Of a stretch of DNA of 64,000 nucleotides, positions 48,584 through 55,769 are shown piece by piece. The stretch's first letter is position 1, and every line of letters starts with the position of its first letter. The notes beneath the pieces are model-generated. The model was given only the letters and a program-made list of their open reading frames with translations, did not search any database and was not told the DNA's origin. The stretch is from Fibrobacter sp. UWB10 (GTDB lineage Bacteria; Fibrobacterota; Fibrobacteria; Fibrobacterales; Fibrobacteraceae). A program made the translations under genes and the position numbers. Location: NCBI RefSeq assembly GCF_900182935.1, contig NZ_FXUE01000004.1, positions 62,001-126,000 of the forward strand. Reading direction: 5' to 3'.

Positions 48584-49423
48584 TTAGATACGGGCGCTCT
48601 TGATACCGAACAGGAGAATGCTGCGTGCGCCAACGTCCCAAAGCTTGTCCATGATGGCGTTTGCTTCTTCTTGCGGAACCATGGCCTTCACTGCATACCA
48701 TTCGCGGCCGTGAAGCTTGGTCACCGTCGGGGCGTCGAGGCCCGGCGTGAGTTCGCATGCCTTCTGGAGAATTTCGGCCGGGCAGTCGTACTCGATCATC
48801 ATGTATGTCTGAGCGACGAGCTTACCCTGAATGCGGCGAATCAGCGTGTTGACTTCTTCGAGTTCGGTCTTCTGCGGGTTGCAGAAGAGGGCGGCGTTGC
48901 TACGGAAGAGCGGTTCGCCCACAATGCGAAGTCCAGCCTGCTTGAGCGTGGTACCGGTTTCGACCACGTCGACAATGGCATCTGCCACGCCGAGGCTAAC
49001 CGAGATTTCGACGGCGCCTTCGAGCACCACGAAATTCATGTCCTTCTTGTAGTAGCCTTCGACAATGTGCGGGAAGCTGGTGGCAATCGTTGCGTTCTTG
49101 AGTTCATCAAGAGACTGCACCGGGCTTTCGTTAGGCACTGCGGCGCACATCTTGGAAGCGCCATAAGGCAGGTCGAGAACCTTGACTGCCGGGCTCTTGG
49201 CTTCGGCGTTAAAGTCGATACCCGTAATGCCGGCATCAATGATACCGCGGCCCACGTACATCGGAATGTCGCTCGGACGCAAGAAGAAGAATTCGATTCC
49301 GTTCTTGGTGTCGAGCTGGGTCAATGTCTTGTACGGCTTGGTGGCCTTGTAACCGCAAGCCTTCAAAAGTTCCTGGGTGGGCTCAAAGAGCATGCCCTTA
49401 TTCGGGAGAGCTACCTTAATCAT
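48584..49423 (-). CDS. hisG: ATP phosphoribosyltransferase, long form
   Basis: 279 residues. First step of histidine synthesis. PRPP site EISVSLGVADAIVDVVETGTTL and GRGIIDAGITG are typical. The long form carries a C-terminal ACT-like domain (residues about 210-279) for histidine feedback, so no HisZ is needed. Its ATG overlaps the hisE stop (ATGA), and EAL/HDOD follows. Confidence 0.95.
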   Translation of the reverse strand: MIKVALPNKGMLFEPTQELLKACGYKATKPYKTLTQLDTKNGIEFFFLRPSDIPMYVGRGIIDAGITGIDFNAEAKSPAVKVLDLPYGASKMCAAVPNESPVQSLDELKNATIATSFPHIVEGYYKKDMNFVVLEGAVEISVSLGVADAIVDVVETGTTLKQAGLRIVGEPLFRSNAALFCNPQKTELEEVNTLIRRIQGKLVAQTYMMIEYDCPAEILQKACELTPGLDAPTVTKLHGREWYAVKAMVPQEEANAIMDKLWDVGARSILLFGIKSARI

Positions 49424-49680
49424 AGTTTAGCGTACACTTCTTCGAGGGTGAGACCTTTTTCGGCCATCATAACGGCCACGTAGTAAAGAACCTGAGAAAG
49501 TTCCAAGCACTGGGCGTCGCGGCTTTCGAAGCGAGCGGCCATCCAGCTTTCGGCGGCTTCTTCGACAAGCTTCTTGCCAATGCCGTGCGGACCCTTCTTG
49601 AACAGTTCAGTGGTACCTTTGCCTTCGGGCATTTCTTTTTTGCGCTGGCAAGCCAGTGCGAACATTTCTTCAAATGTCAT
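49420..49680 (-). CDS. hisE: Phosphoribosyl-ATP pyrophosphatase
   Basis: 86 residues, the short MazG-fold HisE form. Second step of histidine synthesis. Metal-binding KKLVEEAAESWMAA helix (EExxE type) followed by a DAQCLELSQVLYYVAVMM helix. Acidic ends overlap hisG by 4 bases. AAGAGGTCC is the ribosome site. The other his genes are not in the window. Confidence 0.94.
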   Translation of the reverse strand: MTFEEMFALACQRKKEMPEGKGTTELFKKGPHGIGKKLVEEAAESWMAARFESRDAQCLELSQVLYYVAVMMAEKGLTLEEVYAKL

Positions 49681-49720
49681 AATGGACCTCTTGTTTTTTC
49701 CGCGGTAAAGATAGAAAACT

Positions 49721-50809
49721 CTAGTTTTCTACCATGTTGCGGATTTGGTTTTTGCCTTGCTTTTTGGCAGAAACCACAAGCTCGTCTACTCGGAAAAGGA
49801 GCTGGCTTATGTCGGCTACCGATTTGGTGCTGCAGGGGAGCAACCCGCCGCTGATGGTAAGTTGCAGTTCCTGGTGATCTTCGAATGTAATTTGGCGTAC
49901 GGCCTTGCGAATGGATTCGACCTTGGAGTATGCTTCTACTTCGGAGCCGGCATTAATGAGATAGATAAACTTTTCACAGCCGAAACGGGTGACGATTTCG
50001 CCCGAGGTTTCGTCTTCGCTTTTTTGAATGAGCTTGCCGACCGTGCAAATGACCGTGTCGCCAAAGTTGTGTCCGTACTTGCTGTTAATTTGTTTAAAGT
50101 TGTCCAAGTCGAACATGGCGATAAAGTATTCGTTGCGGTGTTTCCAGACCGTTTCTTCAAGGAACTTGAGCAAGTACCTGCGGTTGTACAGCCCGGTGAG
50201 GGAATCCCTGACCGACAAGTAGTCGAGCTGGGCGACTAGCTTTTCTCTTTTTTCGCGTTCTTGCACATACGACATCAGTGAGAAGGAGCCGACTGCAAAA
50301 AGCGTAATGCCTGTGAGAATATGCGTCACCAGAATGTCGAGGTAGGCGCCATCGCGGTCCAATTCAACAAACACAATGCTCGGGTTTTGCCACGATACGT
50401 AGATAGTTACCGCTTGGACCACCAACGAAACGAAAAAAGAGATTCTTTTGGCGGCTCCGCGAGTTGCAAAGGCAATTAGTGCAAGTGAGGTAATGCAGTA
50501 CAACGGCATGCCGCTTGTGATACCACCGCAGAACAAGAACAGCATGGGCATCAGAAAACAGCTAAGTGCACAGCACATGACCAGATAGCACTGGTTATAG
50601 AGCGAGGTCTTGACGGCGACAAAGGCGATCACGAAGCAAAGAACGGCGCAACCGATGCTTGCAAGTGATGCGGAAACGTTCAAACCTTCATAAATTGTAA
50701 AAATGGCGGAACAGGTCGCTACCGAAGTGACGACCACTAATATAGACCAGAACATTTTTCGTTCTAGTGTGTCCTGATCCCCCCAGAATTGTTTCAAGGA
50801 CTTTATCAT
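49721..50809 (-). CDS. Membrane GGDEF-domain protein with broken signature
   Basis: 362 residues. About six transmembrane helices (20-180), then a GGDEF domain (RDSLTGLYNRRYLLKFLEE, FDLDNFKQINSKYGHNFGD). The active-site loop reads GCEKF in place of GG[DE]EF; the DxD before it is kept. Losing the second Gly and the Glu/Asp-Glu order makes synthesis of c-di-GMP doubtful. It may bind nucleotide or act as a receptor. Divergent from the DivIVA-like gene. Confidence 0.88.
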   Translation of the reverse strand: MIKSLKQFWGDQDTLERKMFWSILVVVTSVATCSAIFTIYEGLNVSASLASIGCAVLCFVIAFVAVKTSLYNQCYLVMCCALSCFLMPMLFLFCGGITSGMPLYCITSLALIAFATRGAAKRISFFVSLVVQAVTIYVSWQNPSIVFVELDRDGAYLDILVTHILTGITLFAVGSFSLMSYVQEREKREKLVAQLDYLSVRDSLTGLYNRRYLLKFLEETVWKHRNEYFIAMFDLDNFKQINSKYGHNFGDTVICTVGKLIQKSEDETSGEIVTRFGCEKFIYLINAGSEVEAYSKVESIRKAVRQITFEDHQELQLTISGGLLPCSTKSVADISQLLFRVDELVVSAKKQGKNQIRNMVEN

Positions 50810-50886
50810 AGGTTGTGTAAAAACAAATATAACATGAAAAAAAAGAAACAGAGATAGGGGGAACGACTTTTTATATCTTATTTTTT

Positions 50887-50901
50887 GGTGTCAGTGACAC
50901 C
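50887..50901. promoter_or_regulatory. Perfect palindrome, candidate operator
   Basis: GGTGTCA-G-TGACACC lies 70 bases before the DivIVA-like ATG and 77 bases after the divergent GGDEF start, behind a T-rich tract. It has the size of a dimeric repressor site. The regulator is unknown. Confidence 0.5.
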
Positions 50902-50971
50902 TTCTTTTGCAAGTTGTTATATTTCTCACAACGCCAAAAACGGCAAATTTCAATTTTTTGCAGGTTTTAGT

Positions 50972-51481
50972 ATGGAACTTACACCACTGGATATCCGAAA
51001 TCAGAGCTTCCACAAGAAGAATTTCAATGGAATCGATGCTGAAGAAGTCAAGGCTTTCTTGGAAACCGCGGCTAACGCGTTCGAACAGATGTCCAGGGAT
51101 AAAACCGACCTTACTGAACGCTTGAAGGTTGCCGAAGAACGCGTGAATTACTATCGCCAGATCGAAAAGACTATTCAGGATGCCGTGGTGACCATGCAGA
51201 AGACCGTTGACGAAGTCAAGGCCACTGCCGAAAAGGAAGCCGAAATTATCGTTGCCGAAGCAAAGGCAAGAGCGGTCCGCGAGGTGGAGTCCACCAAGAA
51301 AGAGGCCGAAGAGCTCCGCATGGAAATCGAGCAACTTAAGCAATTACGTACAAACTATTTTATTCGCTGCAGAGCCTTGATTAGGGGCCAAGAAGAGCTT
51401 CTGACGGCCATGGAAAACGACCAGCGCATGCAGGAAGAGCTGATGGCTCGCCCGGTTTCCCAGGGAAACGTTCTGGCCTAA
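50972..51481 (+). CDS. DivIVA-like protein
   Basis: 169 residues from the ATG at 50972, where AGG lies 7-9 bases upstream; the frame opens earlier at 50885 without a site. N-terminus LTPLDIRNQSFHKKNFNGID matches the DivIVA lipid-binding head. A long coiled coil follows (AEERVNYYRQIEKTI and AEKEAEIIVAEAKARA), ending in a helix. DivIVA proteins bind curved membrane and place division or envelope factors at poles; here in a Gram-negative lineage. Spacing 6 bases to DUF167 suggests one transcript. Confidence 0.9.
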   Translation: MELTPLDIRNQSFHKKNFNGIDAEEVKAFLETAANAFEQMSRDKTDLTERLKVAEERVNYYRQIEKTIQDAVVTMQKTVDEVKATAEKEAEIIVAEAKARAVREVESTKKEAEELRMEIEQLKQLRTNYFIRCRALIRGQEELLTAMENDQRMQEELMARPVSQGNVLA

Positions 51482-51487
51482 TTGCCT

Positions 51488-51709
51488 ATGAGAATAAATA
51501 TCAAGGTGCATGCCCGGAGTAAACGCGAAAGCGTGGTTGAACTTCCGGACGGGAGCTACAAGGTCGAAGTCAAAGCTCCTCCTGTAGATGGGGCCGCGAA
51601 TGAGGCCATTTGTGAACTCCTGGCAGAACATTTCGGAGTGCACAAAAGAGATGTTTCGGTAGTTTCAGGGGCTACAAACAACAAAAAAATAGTGGAAATT
51701 ATAAAGTAG
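51488..51709 (+). CDS. DUF167/YggU-family protein
   Basis: 73 residues. The start at 51488 (ATG) is chosen over a TTG 6 bases upstream. KVEVKAPPVDGAANEAICELLAEHFGV is the DUF167 core (key PPVDGAAN). Proteins of this small alpha/beta family are of unknown role and often sit by yggT or divIVA genes, as here. A clear terminator begins at its stop codon. Confidence 0.9.
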   Translation: MRINIKVHARSKRESVVELPDGSYKVEVKAPPVDGAANEAICELLAEHFGVHKRDVSVVSGATNNKKIVEIIK

Positions 51710-51735
51710 GACTCTTGCGAGTCCTTTTTTATTTT
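51708..51735 (+). terminator. Terminator after divIVA-DUF167
   Basis: AGGACTC (51708-51714), loop TTGC, GAGTCCT (51719-51725), then TTTTTTATTTT. Confidence 0.9.
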
Positions 51736-51761
51736 ATTTTAAGAGTATTAAGAAGGATAGA

Positions 51762-54035
51762 ATGGGTCAAATGAAAGCGGCTCTCAAAAAGTTTTTTGAT
51801 TTTGAAAACGGCTCCAGCTTAAAAAGCGTTTTGCTGCTTATTGCTGCGGGCCTGTTGCTGAATATTATACCGGCAAAGACGGCGCTTGCGCTTCACCTGC
51901 CGCTTTACTTGGATTGTTTGGGAACCATCATTACCGCTATGCTTGGCGGTAACCTGCCGGCAGTCATAGTCGGTTTTACCTCGAATGCAATTAACGGTAT
52001 TTCGGACCCCGTGACCATGTTCTATGGGGTAATCAGTATTTTTATTGCTGCCCTTGCGACCTTCTTTTACCACCAGCGCTTTTTCAAGAATATCCCGCGC
52101 CTGTTTGTCGTGATTCTTTCGTTTGCCTTGATTGGCGGCGGTATCGGGTCTGTCTTTACTTATTTCTTGTATGGTTTCAATTTTGGCGAAGGAATCTCGG
52201 CTCCGTTCTCGATTGCGTTCCACGAAGTTCTTGGCTGGAGCAAGTTTACCTCGCAACTTTGGGCCGACATTGTTCTTGACTTCTTTGATAAGGGTGTTGT
52301 CGTTGTATTTGCGGTGTTCCTTTTCCGCTTTATTCCCCGCGCCATCAAGAACCACCTGAACAAGGTGGTCTTGCGTGTCAACACCAACGAAGGCATGAAG
52401 AAAATGGTCCGTACTTCCTTGCTGCGCAAGGTGGTGTACATGGTGATTGTGGCCGAAGTGCTTTTGGGCGGCCTTGCTTGTACGATCGGCTTTTTCCTGT
52501 ATCGCGAAAACTCCGTCAAAAACTTTATCAGTATCGCGACCGGTGTGACCAAGGCTGCGACTACGGTAATTAATCCTGACAAGGTTGACGATTACATTAA
52601 CAAGGGTTACGAAGTCGATGACTATGCCTTTGTTCGGTCGGTGTTGCACTCTATTAGAGAAAGCTTCCCGCAGACCAAGTATTTGTATGTGTACCAGATT
52701 CGACCGGATGGTTGTCATGTGGTGTTCGACCTAGATACGGAAGAAGCTCTGGGTGGTGCACCGGGTGATGTGGTGGAATTTGACCCGAGCTTTGAACCGT
52801 ACTTGCCGACGCTTTTGGCGGGCGGCGAAATAGAACCGATTATCTCGGATGACCAGTTTGGTTGGTTGTTGACTGTTTATCGACCGATTCGCAATTCGTC
52901 GAACAAGACGGTGGCCTATGTGGCTGCAGATATTTCGATGGAAAATATCATCCGCGACGAAGCAATCTTCTTTATCAAGATGCTTTCGCTGTTCTTTGGT
53001 CTTTCCATTATCATCATGAGTATCGTACTTGAACTGGTGAAGCGTGGCGTGGTGATTCCCATGAACCGGATGTCTCTGGCTGCCATGAAGATTGCTGCCA
53101 ATACGACGCGTGCCAGCATGTTTGAAACCGAAACGGTGGACCTCGAAAGCATTCGAGACAGCGTGGAACGCCTCGGAAAAATCGGGGTGCGAACGAACGA
53201 CGAAATTGAACATCTGTACGAATCCATGTACACGATGGCGAGCGATACCTACAACTTTATTCAGCGAGTGCAAGCGCAGAACGAACGAATCCAGCGAATG
53301 CAAGAAGTCATTATTATGGAATTCGCTGAAGTGGTTGAAGCACGCGACAAGAGCACGGGTAACCATATTAAGAAAACTGCTGAATACGTGGAAGCGATTG
53401 CTCGCCAGCTCAAGAGCGAAGGCAAGTTTGTCGATGTTCTTACGGACGCCTATATCGAAAAACTCAAGCGTGCCGCTCCGTTGCATGACATCGGTAAGAT
53501 TGCTGTGTCTGACTTGATTCTGAATAAGCCGGGCAAACTCACCGACGAAGAATTTGCCATCATGAAGAGCCATACCACTGAAGGTTGGAAGATCTTGGTG
53601 AAGATGGTTGAAGATGCTGGTGATACTATTGATGCGGACTACCTGAACGAATCGATTGATATGGCGCACTACCACCACGAAAAGTGGGATGGCACGGGCT
53701 ACCCGACGCGTATCAAGGGCGAAGAGATTCCGCTGTCTGCAAGAATCATGGCTGTGGCCGACGTGTTTGACGCTCTTGTGGCCGAACGCGTGTACAAGAA
53801 GCCGTTCACTTACGAAAAGGCCATGCAGATTATTGTGGAAGGTGCGGGCAAACATTTTGACCCGGATATTGTGGAATCCTTCACGCATATATCTGAAAGA
53901 CTTTATGGCGCAAGAACCAAGCTGACCCCGCCGCCTGAAGAAAGCTCTAATGCTGATGCTGCAACAAATGCTGCTGCAACAACTACGGCTGCAAATGGTG
54001 CAAACGGCGCTGCGCCGGAACAGGCTAAGAGCTAA
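51762..54035 (+). CDS. Membrane HD-GYP phosphodiesterase with ECF-type N-domain
   Basis: 757 residues. Residues 20-180 form a five- or six-helix domain with ECF-S-like motifs (LGGNLPAVIVGFTSNAI). Two further helices flank an extracytoplasmic sensor (about 245-395, including VYRPIRNSSNKTVAYVAADIS), then HAMP-like sequence and an HD-GYP domain with HDIGKI, AHYHHEKWDGTGYP and ARIMAVADVFDAL. The HHExxDGxGYP and HDxGK sites are intact, so it should break down c-di-GMP. The tail has an Ala/Asn/Thr-rich low-complexity end. The ribosome site is GAAGG. Its 3' end is 13 bases from the flavodoxin-stefin gene. Confidence 0.93.
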   Translation: MGQMKAALKKFFDFENGSSLKSVLLLIAAGLLLNIIPAKTALALHLPLYLDCLGTIITAMLGGNLPAVIVGFTSNAINGISDPVTMFYGVISIFIAALATFFYHQRFFKNIPRLFVVILSFALIGGGIGSVFTYFLYGFNFGEGISAPFSIAFHEVLGWSKFTSQLWADIVLDFFDKGVVVVFAVFLFRFIPRAIKNHLNKVVLRVNTNEGMKKMVRTSLLRKVVYMVIVAEVLLGGLACTIGFFLYRENSVKNFISIATGVTKAATTVINPDKVDDYINKGYEVDDYAFVRSVLHSIRESFPQTKYLYVYQIRPDGCHVVFDLDTEEALGGAPGDVVEFDPSFEPYLPTLLAGGEIEPIISDDQFGWLLTVYRPIRNSSNKTVAYVAADISMENIIRDEAIFFIKMLSLFFGLSIIIMSIVLELVKRGVVIPMNRMSLAAMKIAANTTRASMFETETVDLESIRDSVERLGKIGVRTNDEIEHLYESMYTMASDTYNFIQRVQAQNERIQRMQEVIIMEFAEVVEARDKSTGNHIKKTAEYVEAIARQLKSEGKFVDVLTDAYIEKLKRAAPLHDIGKIAVSDLILNKPGKLTDEEFAIMKSHTTEGWKILVKMVEDAGDTIDADYLNESIDMAHYHHEKWDGTGYPTRIKGEEIPLSARIMAVADVFDALVAERVYKKPFTYEKAMQIIVEGAGKHFDPDIVESFTHISERLYGARTKLTPPPEESSNADAATNAAATTTAANGANGAAPEQAKS

Positions 54036-54048
54036 ATAGGAGAACGCA

Positions 54049-54939
54049 ATGTTTAACAAGATGAAACTGACTGTAGCTGCTATGTCTGTATTGGCGGCCT
54101 CGATGGTGTTTACCGCCTGCAACGAAAAGGAATCCAAGACGGAACCCAAGGCAGAATCTGCCGAAGTGGTGGCGCCTGCAACCAAGTCGGTGGTGGTGTA
54201 TTTTTCGCAGAACGGTGCGACTAAGAAACTCGCTGAAATTTTCACGAAGGCGAAGAACGCCGATGCCGTGGAATTAAAGCTTGTGACGGCTTATCCTTCA
54301 ACGTACGACAGCACGATTGCTGCAGTAAAGGCCCAGCGTGATGCCAAGCAGTGGCCCGCCCTTGAAAATGCGAAAGTGGAACTGGACAAGTATGACACGG
54401 TTTACTTGGGTTACCCGATTATGTTTGGAAGCTTTACGCCGCCCATTTACACCTTCCTTGATTCGAATGATTTGAGCGGCAAGGTTGTGGTGCCTTTCTG
54501 CACGTACGGTAGCGGTGGCCGCAAGGCTTCTGCCGCAGAACTCAAGACTCTCGAACCGAATGCGAATGTAACGCTTGCCTACGGAATTTCGAATAAGCGC
54601 ATTACCGCTGAAAATGGTGTCGAAGTTGCCGCGAGTGAAGTCGAAGCCTTCTTTGGAAACCTGGAAGCCGGCAAGACCGATGAAATGCTGATGGGTGGCT
54701 TCTCGGAACAGCGCCCGCTTGCCGCAGAAGATTCTGCCGTATTTGCCGAGGCGACCAAAGACTACGCTTATCTCGGACTCAAACCGCTGAGCGTGTCGAC
54801 GCAGATTGTCGCGGGCACGAACTATTTGTTCGTGTGCGAAATGAAGGCCTTTGGTGGCCCGGCAGTTCAGACCAACGTGAAAATCTTCAAGCCGCTCCCT
54901 GGGAGGGGCGTGCCTGAGCTGATTGTGGTCGAGAAGTAA
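54049..54939 (+). CDS. Lipoprotein with flavodoxin domain and stefin/cystatin-like domain
   Basis: 296 residues; lipobox FTAC (Cys24). Residues about 45-205 follow a flavodoxin fold: VVVYFSQNGATKKLAEIF (FMN phosphate-loop type) and VYLGYPIMFGSFTPPIYTFL. Residues 212-296 match stefins: GGFSEQRPL with the Gly-Gly head (216-217), the hallmark TQIVAGTNYLF (QxVAG at 252-256), and VKIFKPLPGRG in place of the second hairpin (LPG, 283-285). In stefins the GG, QxVAG and second loop plug papain-type proteases. The overall match to cystatin A is close by eye. The union of flavodoxin and stefin on one lipoprotein is unusual. AGGAGAACGC gives a strong start. Possible roles: envelope protease inhibitor or scaffold; inference only. 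Confidence 0.85.
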   Translation: MFNKMKLTVAAMSVLAASMVFTACNEKESKTEPKAESAEVVAPATKSVVVYFSQNGATKKLAEIFTKAKNADAVELKLVTAYPSTYDSTIAAVKAQRDAKQWPALENAKVELDKYDTVYLGYPIMFGSFTPPIYTFLDSNDLSGKVVVPFCTYGSGGRKASAAELKTLEPNANVTLAYGISNKRITAENGVEVAASEVEAFFGNLEAGKTDEMLMGGFSEQRPLAAEDSAVFAEATKDYAYLGLKPLSVSTQIVAGTNYLFVCEMKAFGGPAVQTNVKIFKPLPGRGVPELIVVEK

Positions 54940-54944
54940 TTCTT

Positions 54945-55724
54945 TTACTCTTCGACTTCGAACTCTTTTTCTTCTTCGACAGGTTCGGCAGGAACCGTTT
55001 CCGCTTCTTGAAGGGCGGTGGCGGCGAGTTTCTGTTCGTACGCAGCCTTAACGTCTAGATAGAACTTGGCTCTAGCGGTATGGAAGTACGGGAAGACCCA
55101 TAAAGCGGCGAAGCCGAAGGTCACAAGACAGAGCAAGTTCCAACCGATGAATGAAAGGTCGAGAATGAATAGGCGCATGCGATTGCCGTCCATCATCTTG
55201 CGGCTCTCGGTGATTGCTTGCAGGGGGCCGTATTCCGGGTGATCAATGAGAATATATTCTGTCATTGCATAAGAGAATGCTTTGATAATGCCGGGAACAA
55301 TAAGGAGTAACGTCCACAAGATGAGGAAAATAGTTTGAAGCAAAAAGGTGAGAGCGATTTTTAAGAGATATTTGATGCTACGGAAGCCTGTGAAAAGGCG
55401 GGTATAGTCGTTGGGAAGTTTGCGTGCGATGTCAACGAAGCAGGCGAGAAAACCGAGCCATAAGCCCCAAGAATAAATGGCGCTGAGAATGCTCCAAATG
55501 TAAGAAAGGGTGGTGTTGTCTTCTATAAAGAGCCCTGGAACGGAGGGAGCAATATAGAGCAATAAACCCAAAAGGCAAATCAATACGCCGTAGCCCCATT
55601 TGCCACGCATGGCTTCGCGGGCGTAGGCCCTAATTTCTGCAGCAGATGCCGCCATTTCTTCTTCGCGGCCTTCAAAAACTTCTGTCTGGGTTTCTTCGAC
55701 CTGAATGTTTTCTTTGTCTTCCAT
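54945..55724 (-). CDS. DUF975-family membrane protein
   Basis: 259 residues. N-terminal acidic region (VEETQTEVFEGREEEMAAS), then IRAYAREAMRGKWG, and about five membrane helices. The pattern IPGIIKAFSYAMTEYILIDHP and SRKMMDGNRMRLFILDLSFIGW is that of DUF975. The C-terminus is Glu/Pro-rich. No biochemical role is known. Its ribosome site (AAAGGG) is part of a perfect 10-bp inverted repeat at 55731-55757. Confidence 0.88.
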   Translation of the reverse strand: MEDKENIQVEETQTEVFEGREEEMAASAAEIRAYAREAMRGKWGYGVLICLLGLLLYIAPSVPGLFIEDNTTLSYIWSILSAIYSWGLWLGFLACFVDIARKLPNDYTRLFTGFRSIKYLLKIALTFLLQTIFLILWTLLLIVPGIIKAFSYAMTEYILIDHPEYGPLQAITESRKMMDGNRMRLFILDLSFIGWNLLCLVTFGFAALWVFPYFHTARAKFYLDVKAAYEQKLAATALQEAETVPAEPVEEEKEFEVEE

Positions 55725-55730
55725 ATAAAT

Positions 55731-55757
55731 CCCTTTAAGTTGTATGCACTTAAAGGG
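55731..55757 (-). promoter_or_regulatory. Inverted repeat covering the ribosome site of the DUF975 gene
   Basis: Perfect arms CCCTTTAAGT (55731-55740) and ACTTAAAGGG (55748-55757), loop TGTATGC. On the minus strand the 3' arm ends in AAAGGG, 6 bases before the ATG, so the folded RNA would hide the ribosome site. It could also serve as the 3' hairpin of the GH44 mRNA. Confidence 0.6.
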
Positions 55758-55769
55758 AATATATAAAAA

